From: Poriferisodalis sp965221945
GTDB taxonomy: Bacteria; Actinomycetota; Acidimicrobiia; Acidimicrobiales; Poriferisodalaceae
NCBI RefSeq assembly: GCF_965221945.1
Contig: NZ_OZ244925.1
Coordinates: 2,976,001-3,040,000 of the forward strand
Direction of reading: 5' to 3'
Length of the DNA: 64,000 nucleotides
A program made the position numbers and the translations under genes. Position 1 is the stretch's first letter; every line of letters begins with the position of its first letter. Shown one piece after another: positions 28,701 through 34,385 of the stretch. Under the pieces are notes generated by a model. That model did no database searches. It was not told the origin of the DNA and was given only the letters and a program-made list of their open reading frames with translations.

Positions 28701-29188
28701 TCCGTGCTGGCTGCGCGCCATGAGATGGTGCCGATGAAGCTCGACCGTTCGGCGACAACGAAGTAGTCCGTACTCGCCGCAAGGGTGGCGCATGTCGCCG
28801 GCACAACGAAGGTATGCAGGCCCGAGCCGGAGAAGGTCCCCGGGTCGCTCAGCGTGCACAGAGCGGCGCCGGGATTGCCACCGCTGTCCGCGTTCAGCGT
28901 GACAGTCAGCTGGCTGCCGACAAACCCGGTGTGGGTGATGAGGTTGAAACTGATGCCGATGGAGCCCAGCGTGTAGCCCGCTTCGTTGGTGCCGGTGGTG
29001 AACTGCTGGGCCAGCCTGGGCTGGGTACTGCTCATACTAATAGAGATTCCGGCGGACTGCCCCGTGTTCTTGACCAAGGTGGTCGTCAGAGACTGCGCAT
29101 CCGCCGGCGGCGGCACCGGCACGAGGAGCACGGCGACCAGCGCCAGGACCAGCAGCGGGAGCGTCGCAAGACGCTGGACGGTGGTCAT
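19733..29188 (-). CDS. giant secreted multidomain wall protein (propeller, FnIII, Calx-beta, cwb2)
   Basis: A 3151-residue protein. A signal peptide (residues ~1-32, ending PPADAQS) is followed by a jelly-roll-like domain (~33-200). Next come about five repeats of a propeller type (~212-447), each with P-GMW/GIW, a VAD/VVD-DD strand and KxFAYK/YAYD. Then there are Ig/SwmB-like domains (~460-910, for example ITLTFSKAI), several FnIII domains, Calx-beta-like domains (~1560-1665, ~2010-2113, ~2123-2230, ~2830-2936), a Gly-rich linker (~2955-2973) and two cwb2 repeats (VVIVGGTSAVS, VILVGG). The third cwb2 repeat is frameshifted away. It is probably a surface adhesin or binding protein held on the cell wall. 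The 5' leader carries a 13-base homopolymer. Confidence 0.88.
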   Translation of the reverse strand: MTTVQRLATLPLLVLALVAVLLVPVPPPADAQSLTTTLVKNTGQSAGISISMSSTQPRLAQQFTTGTNEAGYTLGSIGISFNLITHTGFVGSQLTVTLNADSGGNPGAALCTLSDPGTFSGSGLHTFVVPATCATLAASTDYFVVAERSSFIGTISWRAASTDNEDAGGAMGWSIGNDRHFYTSGSWGSFSQSHKIEIKGSAFVPPPPKRVTGFDLHSSNIAPTGMWGNEDTFWVVNNGAALGNKIYAYNRSDGSHDSANDFENVTGAGNLSPTGICSDGTTMFVGDSDDDKLYAYKMSDTTADSTKDITLNSANTEPRGMWCDATTVYVANDDATSANKVFAYKIADGTHDTAKDFEQLYLSTNTAAQNAETPRGIWSNGTTMFVADSDDDNVFAYKHSDESQDSAKNLALTSANDNPKGMWFDGRVLWVVDDTDDKIYAYDLPDAQPDNTPADGAPQISSPLFTQEVFTATVTPAEVIVGSSFEASGYATADATANLLGFGSISESLFTVDGVTYTVLAVFDDERAVNSGDLVIVLDRELPRGFTFKVNGVSFSSDDAAESEPGAGLYQYQWAASLHWPGNVTVVLNVETPKEGEEVTADVSGITDSTDGVASAYFQYQWIRVDGTDEADIDGETGATYTPTADDVDKHLKVRVVFDDDAGYREYPRTSPQLGPVVGLPPEITSVAITSDPGADKTYAIGDDIVVTFTFDKNITLTDASPHTPHIFLYLGIGFADEKEPECALGTAPTKVLACTHTVDEDDEDTDGIVVCGVAVQHFDRIVGPFGQIVDAHHSGITADSNHKVDGVRPTLTGARASADKSKITLTFSKAIGSVDRTKITFLSGTTTLTTTADSTSDNEVEITLTTALTATDTNVTVALAADAVTDAVGNGNAVLAATAIVDETAPTLSETSTPSNTEVLLTYNEPLDPDSVPAASAFTVSGGIRTVSAAAASGTSGIVLTLSPAFRPGDSLTVSYAVPAMNPIQDIASNDAAALAGQAVVNTLAPTAPEAVASLTASNTSTFGEVDLQWSGGTWANGSAITSHEVRYYAPVFSATLAVKELPSSNLGCDSLLANQGCTPADLLTDNTFSYDSVDYTITALDLNGGNLQLHTDQSGFTAAALADLVLQVGDASFPFADTSGSAGALSWTSTGLSWSEDDAVPLAISDSSSPWTAVADSAPGEANETSHTLEGLDPGEEYTFEVRAVNDIGGGGEASDTLTLLAPVWGFTLRDGGGDVTELTEGGDSATARVTITNAGQATFGTDQEIALEWNGRTLVGGRIQGAGNTSTITIVAGASTGHLDTRAPNNEANPVYFPDEPADLTATWEDAVIGTIMDLRRIEDESPPAARITDAPPSVNEGDTIDIDIELSVRYPELTAVKFTITDSDSALSGTLPTQVVLAPSDLDNTVTLTAAENTTQNDGARTVTFTLETNPDFPYTLGTPKTVTIIVRDDDTPPLAPRNLAARAGNTEATLVWDTPTATPDHGQPITHYEYRVKAGTGSFSSWATLPGSDGTTTSHKFKGLTNETEYTYELRAENVAGDGAEAQVMVTPIVGVAVSFGSASASITEGGSATVTLTLATAPAAGTTVTVPITATRGTGLGATEYSGVPASVTFAAGDTSKSFTVTAANDTLDEPDEDLTLGLGTLPDGYVAGTNSEVAITVVDNDVALLAFTLRDSGHNAVTQLVEGGASATATVWITNIVRFETDQTVTLEWGGQEITSGPLIQGASGSATITITAGQSNGTLAVSAPQRPGDLYHPPETETLTATHGGAQIVGGIELKYVDDEDPPVFTISLRDTRVVENSSVFLDGTLSRGYDISGLVPLYALATGATPRLPILALNAQDGQPAAPLNFSGGQTTSLSSTMTPTGNSAAGDHATVTFTIPSNPDYYTIGTPSTATLLILDDDAAPGAPRNLTARPGDTEATLRWDHPATYDQIWVSDYQYRQRAGTGPWTSWAAIGGSDGETTGHPFTGLTNDTEYTFEIRARNSNHNGAAAQVQVTPREGIAVSFAAGSASVNEGGSATVTLTLAVTPAAGTTVTAPITATPGAGLSATEYSGVPASVTFNAGDTSKSFTVTTVDNTDDEPHRTLTLGLGTLPEGYVAGTHHEFVLTLLDDDVPVVSATFDPASASVPEGAQVSVTVRLSQAPEREVALTLSAARGANLDADEFSGVPPSVTFAADATEAAFTVTFGDDAAVEGNETLTLGFVTPLPGRLTTGANPQLVLTVTDDDGPAQAPGSLAVITGHGYAELSWELVVNDSPVLRYEVRWRETDGGTFNAWQSVGLETSYRVEGLTNGAAHTFEVQAVNAHGSANVASVAGTPTERVTGVPTAPQVLQVEATDSGRAELSWARPANASNYDYNTPALQHLVLQLSALRGYSIEVCRTACDDEANWYEMASTRGIFSTRYVHQVLAPGVIRENRYRVRAININGVPGPWSNVATLDATEVEGLRAVAPDSGTLRVWFQLRNPDGNPIYVRYGPNDNSGSTTYGDPLRPTAKGEVRFELTDNVQASTFYRVDLDWVNTFDSGRGQSYWLWTPRAGETPLQSPYAVDAQVYEGGAWRDASTTALTVRMGEVGKYRVRLKPCTRIYTVIPRRIESPAGRLRASPAQTGPTLFSNLRCEKEGIGYRTDENGNYLTMSDVYDMTNFPDRANDRIPIYGGSPNDWYEVTVTARALEDYAADVRPDALLSAPFAVVYNHEVWYGSDDTRSGPVSDGSGLVRILVDRPADATLPVPTGVTIGSENRVMSWDAVPGAWGYLVEWRYGPQYSDRANQDWSPQEATSVTLPLGASRRGPITARVRTYSDSGVSGWIERTWNSRTPTLNVLDTAVSEADGSVGFLVTLDPAATGTVTVQYTTVDATAVAPADYTTTSGTLTFAPGETSKQTALVPIVNDGEEDSGETFRLVLSNPTGSDANNGAAVLGDAEAVATIGASDTGTGDTASGSTPVRADDGGGAAGGGSGGGSGGGGGGVFDVGVATFVVANGWSAADVGVASVLAARTEGAVVVYTAGGELSSETRVLLMKALPAEVVIVGGTSAVSRDVRTQIRAASPDSGISRESGVDRAATAAGTARRILGAPGDAGRVTLIVANGWSPPDIGAAAALAARSGRAAVLYTEAATLSEASAALLRDYEVARVILVGGHRRDRP
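19754..19760 (-). repeat. G7 run (C7 on the plus strand) at a +1 frameshift in the wall-binding repeats
   Basis: On the coding strand GGT is followed by seven G in total before CACC. Six G would keep the cwb2 frame (VGGTAAIG); the seventh shifts it and produces a stop at 19733. Confidence 0.9.
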
Positions 29189-29205
29189 GGCCTACCCCCA
29201 AAGTC

Positions 29206-29218
29206 GGGGGGGGGGGGG
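29206..29218. repeat. G13 tract (C13 on the mRNA strand) upstream of the giant wall protein
   Basis: Thirteen consecutive G lie 17 bases before the ATG at 29188. On the coding strand the order is TA-C13-GACTTT-GGGGG-TAGGCC-ATG, so the 3' part of the C tract can pair with the GGGGG next to the start and hide the likely ribosome-binding site. Such tracts slip readily during replication. Confidence 0.9.
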
Positions 29219-29426
29219 TAAGACGCCAGCGCGGACACAGGAGCGATGGCCGGAACCATCGTTGCGTCCCCCGTCCCAGCTGGATGGACCGGTCTGTCGA
29301 GCGTCATGCAGATACCCCCCTCGTCGCCGGGTCATCCTATGTGACACTCGCACTCATTCATGAGCTACTCACAACCTTGCCTCCGACGGTGTCGCGCTCG
29401 ATGACTACCTCGACGCGCCATGCGCA

Positions 29427-29453
29427 CTTGCAAACGCACGCGTGTCCCTTGCA
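29427..29453 (+). promoter_or_regulatory. CTTGCA direct repeat, 21-bp spacing, upstream of the broken AbrB copy
   Basis: CTTGCA is at 29427-29432 and 29448-29453, 21 bases apart, matching the CTTGTA pair at 18475-18501 in spacing and in distance to the ATG. Confidence 0.45.
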
Positions 29454-29464
29454 GGAGTGACGCC

Positions 29465-29617
29465 ATGGCAGTCGCGCAGCATCGAGTCTCGGAGAGCGGT
29501 CAGCCAACGCTGCCGGTTGAGACACGCCGCCGATGGGGGATCGCCGCTGGAGGAGCAGTCGAGATCGCCGCTCTCGGCAACTGCGAGGCGGGGAGCTCAC
29601 GTCGCCGGCTGAAATAA
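29465..29617 (+). pseudogene. truncated AbrB-like antitoxin copy
   Basis: Fifty codons. The first ~37 match the AbrB protein at 18512-18754 (AVAQHRVSESGQPTLPVETR, RRWGIAAGGAVEIAALG). The sequence then diverges, loses the C-terminal strand and helix, and stops. DNA similarity extends upstream through TTGACGCC/GTGACGCC to the repeat pair. It is probably a partial duplication. No PIN-like partner follows. Confidence 0.8.
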
Positions 29618-29659
29618 ACCGCTTTGGCCCTACGGGACTCGTGGGTGAAACTCCCGCCC

Positions 29660-30147
29660 ATGCATATCGACGACTTGGTGCCTGCCCGCGAACTGCGTGC
29701 GGCCATTCGTGACGGGCTGGTGCGCGAACGCTGCCATGAAGGATTGCGCATCCTGAACTACACGAAGAAATGTCAGGCGGGCGGCGCGACCTAGTGCTGG
29801 TTGCGGCCGTCGACATGGAGACCGGGGCCGACATCGCACTCAGCGATCTGGCGAGTCACGACTTCGATTGGCCCGGGCCGATGGCGAAGGTCCATCGTCT
29901 GTCGTTCGCCGACGCGGTCTCCGCGACGAAGCAGGGCGGTCGGGGACAAGAATCAGAGGGATTCGTGGTGTGCTTCGCCCTGGCTGCTCAGCAGGCTGCA
30001 GCCAACAACGGCATCTCCCCCCACCCCCTCTACAAGCTGCGCACCGGCCGCTCCACCGACGCGCTTGCCCAGATCTGGTCCGACCTGCGCAGCACCGCCG
30101 ACTCGGACCCAATACAAGAGTCGCTATCCGGCGCAGACGCGGAGTAA
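29660..30147 (+). pseudogene. remnant of a T4 RnlA-like RNA ligase
   Basis: Two fragments in different frames. 29660-29794 reads MHIDDLVPARELRAAIRDGL, then VRERCHEG and LRILNYTKKCQ, like the N-terminus of bacterial T4-RNA-ligase-1-type proteins (-LPL-IYNYT-KAQ-). 29770-30147 reads DLVLVAAVDMETGAD, WPGPMAKVHRLSFADAV and ESEGFVVCFA, like the segment before and at nucleotidyltransferase motif IV (EGFVV/EGLVV), then LYKLRTGRSTDALAQIWSDL. The ~150-200 codons that would carry the catalytic Lys (KxDG) are missing. A living gene is excluded by this loss. The family call rests on remembered motifs. Confidence 0.6.
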
Positions 30148-30185
30148 CCCAAGCTCAAACGTCACGCCGTCCTTCAGCCCGACGG

Positions 30186-30564
30186 CTAAGAAGCGTTGAG
30201 GGCTTCCCAGAGGGAATCTGCAAGAGGGACGGCCTCGTCGTACCAGTCGTTGCCAGTTGCTGCACCTGCAGTCTGGGAGTTCTTGTCGCCTAGCAGCAGG
30301 AAGGCGCACATTGACTCGTCGGAGGGCATCGCAAAGATGGTTCTCACGAACGCGGGGTGTCCACGGATATGGGTGCGGACCTCCCCCATCAGATTGCGGT
30401 GATGCGACTGGGCGAGTCCGAACCGGACTTTGGGGGAGTTCGGCGGCGCGGCGCTTCTCGATCAGATACCGCAGATCAGCTGCAGTGGCGATGAACAGAT
30501 CGCTGTCGCTTGCCCTGAGTCGTTTGAGCGACTCGGTGAACAGCCGAGACCGGATGATCCGCAT
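30186..30564 (-). pseudogene. HigB/Gp49-like toxin, interrupted by a +1 frameshift
   Basis: Frame 1 gives RIIRSRLFTESLKRLRASDS up to RRAAELP. With one C fewer in the C5 run (plus strand G5, 30432-30436) the frame continues KVRFGLAQSHHRNLMGEVRT, RTIFAMPSDESMCAFLLLGD and NDWYDEAVPLADSLWEAL. The latter resembles the phage-Gp49/HigB-like toxin pattern RTLFAV...LLVGGDK...WY..AIPIAD.L. It lies 76 bases downstream of an XRE gene. Either it is a decayed toxin or the extra base is an error. Confidence 0.65.
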
Positions 30565-30640
30565 TCCGTTCTGCTAGCACCGACGAGACCTCTGCCCGGC
30601 AGGCATTTCGCGCCGAAGCGAACCTCAGATGGCCTTGCTG

Positions 30641-30964
30641 TCACGCGTCGATGGGGGTGAGGGTGATTTCGATCTGATATCCGAGGCCAGCGAAGTACCG
30701 AGTCAACGTGCTGAGCTTGGCATCGAGCATGCCGCGGGCTTCAAGCTGGGAAACAGCAGACTTGGTGACATCCATCGCTCGTGCCACATCTGTCTGGCGG
30801 ACTCCTGCGGCGACTCGGAGGCTCTTCAAGCAGGCGTCCAAGGCGAGCAAGCCGGCAGTTCTGTCCTCGATCCGGGATCGTTCGGCGTGAGTGAGGTTGA
30901 TTCCATCGAGGACGTCGTCGACCTCTTCAAAGTCGTCCGAACTTCCGGTGTTGGTGATCTTCAT
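30641..30964 (-). CDS. XRE-family DNA-binding protein, probable antitoxin
   Basis: A 107-residue protein with a helix-turn-helix in its centre: LKSLRVAAGVRQTDVARAMD then VTKSAVSQLEARG. It ends with the short strand YQIEITLTPID seen in HigA-type antitoxins. The ATG at 30964 has GGAGG 6 bases upstream. It precedes the broken toxin gene in transcription order, the reverse of the usual higBA order. An inverted repeat over its likely -10 box suggests autorepression. Confidence 0.8.
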   Translation of the reverse strand: MKITNTGSSDDFEEVDDVLDGINLTHAERSRIEDRTAGLLALDACLKSLRVAAGVRQTDVARAMDVTKSAVSQLEARGMLDAKLSTLTRYFAGLGYQIEITLTPIDA

Positions 30965-30996
30965 ATGAGGCCTCCAGCGTCCCGGCGCCATCGCCA

Positions 30997-31022
30997 GGTA
31001 GTTTATACGCAGCTAAACCACC
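30997..31022 (-). promoter_or_regulatory. candidate promoter/operator of the XRE gene
   Basis: GGTAGTTTA, N8, TAAACCACC is an inverted repeat with one mismatch. On the minus strand it contains TATAAACT, a good -10 box about 38 bases before the ATG at 30964. An operator that covers the promoter fits antitoxin autoregulation. Confidence 0.5.
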
Positions 31023-31059
31023 TGCACATCGTCGATAGTGCGGCGCTCGAGCTGAGAAG

Positions 31060-32076
31060 TCAGCCGAGGAGGCCCATTCCGGCGACGGTGTCGCGCTCTT
31101 CGACGAGTTCGGCCCATGAGGCCTCGATGCGGGAGCGGCTGAAGCCGTCGAGCTCGAGGCCGGTCACCACGTGGTACTGGCTGCCTGCCACGGTCACCGG
31201 GTACGACGTGATGATGCCCTCGGGTGCGCCGTAGTCGCTGGTGGAGGGGATAGCCATGGACACCCAATCGCCGCCGGGAGTGTCCGACGCCCAGTCGCGC
31301 ATGTGATCCACCGCGGCCGATGCTGCCGAGGCAGCCGACGATGCGCCACGGGCATTGATGATCGCCGCGCCCCGCTGCTGCACGGTCGGGATGAAGTCGT
31401 CTTCCAGCCACGCCTGGTCGTCCACCAGCGCCGCGGCGTTGTGGCCGCCCACCTCGGCATGGAAGATGTCCGGATACTGCGTGGCGGAGTGGTTCCCCCA
31501 GATCGTCATGCGGGTCACGTCATTCACCGACATGGCGGCCTTGTTGGCCAGCTGGGCAATGGCGCGGTTGTGGTCGAGGCGGGTCATGGCGGTGAACTGC
31601 CCATTGGCGATGTTGGGCGCATTACGCATGGCGATCAGGCAGTTGGTGTTGGCCGGATTGCCCACCACCAACACCCGCACGCCCGGGTTCGCAGCGTCGC
31701 TCAGCGCCTTGCCCTGCACGGTGAAGATGCCGCCGTTCGCCGCCAGCAGGTCGCTGCGCTCCATGCCCGCCTTGCGAGGCATCGAGCCCACCAGCAATGC
31801 GTAGTCGGCGCCCTCGAACGCTTCGTTCGGATCCGAAGTGCCGGTGCGCGACGCCAGCAGCGGGAACGCGCAGTCGTCAAGTTCCATCATCACGCCGTCG
31901 AGCGCACCCATCGCCGGCGGGATCTCCAGCATTCGCAGCTCAACCGGCTGGTCGGGGCCGAGCATCGCTCCCGAGGCGATCCGGAACAGCAGGCTGTAGC
32001 CGATCTGGCCCGCAGCACCGGTCACGGCAACCCGGACTGGCTCTTTCCTGGCTGGATCGTTCACGGCGTTCTCCAT
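31060..32076 (-). CDS. mdh: malate dehydrogenase
   Basis: A 338-residue NAD-dependent malate dehydrogenase of the type with an extended N-terminus. Motifs: Rossmann TGAAGQIGYSLLFRIASG, substrate arginines around GSMPRKAGMERSDLL, TRLDHNRA, and the catalytic histidine in IWGNHSATQYPD. It interconverts malate and oxaloacetate in the TCA cycle. It stands between accessory genes, away from the sucCD pair at 39-41 kb. Confidence 0.96.
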   Translation of the reverse strand: MENAVNDPARKEPVRVAVTGAAGQIGYSLLFRIASGAMLGPDQPVELRMLEIPPAMGALDGVMMELDDCAFPLLASRTGTSDPNEAFEGADYALLVGSMPRKAGMERSDLLAANGGIFTVQGKALSDAANPGVRVLVVGNPANTNCLIAMRNAPNIANGQFTAMTRLDHNRAIAQLANKAAMSVNDVTRMTIWGNHSATQYPDIFHAEVGGHNAAALVDDQAWLEDDFIPTVQQRGAAIINARGASSAASAASAAVDHMRDWASDTPGGDWVSMAIPSTSDYGAPEGIITSYPVTVAGSQYHVVTGLELDGFSRSRIEASWAELVEERDTVAGMGLLG

Positions 32077-32121
32077 GGGTCACGTGCGGGCACGATTGCG
32101 TCGCGCTAGGCGCGAGCGTTT

Positions 32122-32685
32122 CTAGCGCAGCGCCTCCGTTTCCGCACCTGTTCGAAGCGGAGCAGTGACATACTCGGCCAGCGTGTCCGAATCAAGGCCG
32201 GCCAGCGGCCCAGAGGAACGTCGACCGACCTGTTTCGTGCCGTCTTCAATCTGATCGGCGTGCAGCTGACGACGCTCGTCATGTCGCAGATCGGTCGCCT
32301 GCCACAACGCGTTGTCAAACAACAACTCTGCGTCACCGGTCCACAGCGGCGCGTCATACGCAAGCGCGGTAGCAGCAGCGAAGGCATCGCCGAGCGACAT
32401 GTGAAAGCCGAGCTTGATCCGAGCCGCTGTCTCAGCCAAGTCCGATGTCACTGGATCGAGGACCACATAGCCACGCAACCACTCGGTGTCGCGTGAAGTC
32501 GAGGCCAAGCCGCGAATACGCGCCAGACCGCTGCACACTTCAGCGAAATTGACTGTGCTCATGACAGTGACAGCGTCGTCTGCCTCCAGCAGTCGACCGA
32601 ACTCGGACGCTGCGAATTCCTCACCGTCGTAGAAGCCCACGACGACCCACGCGTCGAGAACTACCACTGGCGGACGTTCCGGCAC
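32122..32685 (-). CDS. PIN-domain (VapC-like) ribonuclease toxin with C-terminal extension
   Basis: A 187-residue protein. Residues 7-125 form a PIN domain with all four expected acidic residues: Asp11 (VVVLDAW), Glu49 (NFAEV), Asp100 (SLGDAFAAATA) and Asp118 (WTGDAELL). VapC-type PIN proteins cut RNA, often tRNA. About 60 extra residues follow the domain and look polar and unstructured, unlike typical ~130-residue VapC. It lies 51 bases downstream of the protein at 32737-33363, its likely partner. Confidence 0.8.
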   Translation of the reverse strand: MPERPPVVVLDAWVVVGFYDGEEFAASEFGRLLEADDAVTVMSTVNFAEVCSGLARIRGLASTSRDTEWLRGYVVLDPVTSDLAETAARIKLGFHMSLGDAFAAATALAYDAPLWTGDAELLFDNALWQATDLRHDERRQLHADQIEDGTKQVGRRSSGPLAGLDSDTLAEYVTAPLRTGAETEALR

Positions 32686-32736
32686 CTACAGCTCGATCGA
32701 GGGAGTGGACTGCGAGCGCGGCTGCTGTTGTTGGGA

Positions 32737-33363
32737 TCACTCAAGCCGCTCAACGCGCTCTGCTTCTCGGCGCCGTTCGATCTCCGCGTCCTCTCTGCGT
32801 GCTGCATCAAGGTAAGCGGAAGCGCCTCGGTATTTTCCACGCGACTTCAGGATTTCCCGTCGTGCGCGGTCCCTGCGCTCAGCGGCCTCCCTCGCGATGG
32901 CCTGAGGGATCTCCGAGTCGCCGGCCATTCGAATCGGCGTCGGCGATAGAACGAGATACGACACGCCGCCTCCGAAACTCATCACCTCACCCTGCTCGCG
33001 CAGTAGTGCGAGCCGATCGGTGAAGTCCTTGGGCCGCGGCCATTTGGTCTCTGCCCACGCGAGCCGGAGCAAGTGCATATCGCGCTCGCTTTCTCCGCCA
33101 AGGCAGACGGTGAACGCCACGGCCTCGGCCTGTTCCTTTCGCCTCACGGCTCGCACCGTTGTCGGGCTGCGGTCGTAGAGGTAAGCGCAAGCAGTCGGGG
33201 TGAGCACCTCGAGTCCGAGCCTGACGCAATGGCGCTTCCAGGACTCGCGGCGCTCGTCGTCGACTGCCCACCTGCTCAATCGAGTATTCCTCGTTGCGGC
33301 CGCGGTCGCGGTCGCAGCAGCCAAAAACTCTTGAGCAGATTGCCACTCCGGATGCTTCGTCAT
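32737..33363 (-). CDS. hypothetical protein with possible HTH, upstream of PIN gene
   Basis: A 208-residue protein from the ATG at 33363 (TKHPEWQSAQEF). Its middle, LTPTACAYLYDRSPTTVRAV, could be a helix-turn-helix. The C-terminal ~50 residues are highly charged and helical (Arg/Glu-rich). I do not recognise a family. Its position directly upstream of a PIN toxin and downstream of a 22-bp palindrome suggests an autoregulating antitoxin or regulator, but it is longer than typical antitoxins. Confidence 0.6.
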   Translation of the reverse strand: MTKHPEWQSAQEFLAAATATAAATRNTRLSRWAVDDERRESWKRHCVRLGLEVLTPTACAYLYDRSPTTVRAVRRKEQAEAVAFTVCLGGESERDMHLLRLAWAETKWPRPKDFTDRLALLREQGEVMSFGGGVSYLVLSPTPIRMAGDSEIPQAIAREAAERRDRARREILKSRGKYRGASAYLDAARREDAEIERRREAERVERLE

Positions 33364-33427
33364 CGCGTGCCTCTGTCTGCGTACACCCAACGGAAGACTA
33401 GTTCAGTGTATGCCTGCCCGCGCTCAG

Positions 33428-33449
33428 ATGTGATCGCTAGCGATCACAT
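33428..33449. promoter_or_regulatory. 22-bp perfect palindrome upstream of the HTH-like/PIN genes
   Basis: The half-site ATGTGATCGCT is followed immediately by its exact reverse complement, with no spacer. It lies 65 bases before the ATG at 33363 and 54 bases after the folD stop. It is a good candidate operator for a dimeric regulator. Confidence 0.65.
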
Positions 33450-33502
33450 ACTGACGCGAACAGTTAAATCTGTCGGAGCTCTGATGACTGAGGCGAGATC
33501 TC

Positions 33503-34348
33503 TCAGCCGATCTCAGCCGCTGCGTCGACCGTGTTGGCCAGCAGCATCGCCCGTGTCATCGGGCCGACACCGCCCAGTCGGGGAGTCACCCAGCCAGCCA
33601 CTTCGCCGACCGACTCGTCGACGTCAGAGAGGATCCGGCGGCCCTCGCGCGAGATCCCGCCGCCGACCACCGCTGCACCCGGCTTCACCATGTCGGGCGT
33701 GATGAGGCCAGGTACGCCGGCCGCCGCAATGACAACGTCGGCCTGACGGGTGTAAGCGCCGAGATCGGCCACGCCGGTGTGCACGACGGTGACGGCCGCG
33801 TTGGCGTTCGGGCGCTTGAGCGCGAGCAGCAACGCCATCGGGCGTCCGATGGTGAGGCCTCGGCCCACGACCACCACGTGGCGTCCCTCTATCTGCACGC
33901 CGTAGTGCTCGAGCAGCACCTGGATGCCACGGGGCGTGCACGGCAGCGGACCGTCGGCGCCCATCACCAGCCGGCCCAGGTTCACCGGATGCAGACCGTC
34001 GGCGTCCTTGTCGGGATCGATGGCGAGCAGCGCCGATTCCTCGTCGAGCTGGCGCGGGAGCGGCAGCTGCACGATGTAGGCATGCACCATCGGGTCGGCG
34101 TTGAATTGTTCGATGACGGCGTTGAGCTCGGCTCGGGTGACGTCGGCCGGGAGGTGCTCGTGCACCGAGTCAATGCCGACCTCAGCACAGTCGCGGATCT
34201 TGGCGCCTACGTAACTGTGCGACGCCGGGTCGTCACCGACCAGGATCGTGCCAAGCCCGGGTTCCAATCGCTGGGCGGTGATCCTGGCTCGCAAGCTGTC
34301 CTTGATCTGATCGGCCAGCGCCTGACCGTCCAAGAGCACTGCCGTCAC
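33503..34348 (-). CDS. folD: bifunctional methylenetetrahydrofolate dehydrogenase/cyclohydrolase
   Basis: A 281-residue FolD. It has the active-site Lys motif SYVGAKIRDCAEVGI, the QLPLPRQLD and DKDADGLHPVNLGRL blocks, and the NADP motif VVVVGRGLTIGRPMALLL. It converts 5,10-methylene-THF to 10-formyl-THF through the methenyl form. The C-terminus GGVGPMTRAMLLANT is typical. Confidence 0.96.
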   Translation of the reverse strand: MTAVLLDGQALADQIKDSLRARITAQRLEPGLGTILVGDDPASHSYVGAKIRDCAEVGIDSVHEHLPADVTRAELNAVIEQFNADPMVHAYIVQLPLPRQLDEESALLAIDPDKDADGLHPVNLGRLVMGADGPLPCTPRGIQVLLEHYGVQIEGRHVVVVGRGLTIGRPMALLLALKRPNANAAVTVVHTGVADLGAYTRQADVVIAAAGVPGLITPDMVKPGAAVVGGGISREGRRILSDVDESVGEVAGWVTPRLGGVGPMTRAMLLANTVDAAAEIG

Positions 34349-34385
34349 GGCGTGAACAGTAGTGCCACCCCAGAGTGCTCGGGCC

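Noticed and set aside
19526..29221. Several long plus-strand frames (up to 883 residues) opposite the giant wall protein
   Set aside because: Arg/Pro/Val-rich shadows caused by high GC; the minus frame has a signal peptide and recognisable domains.
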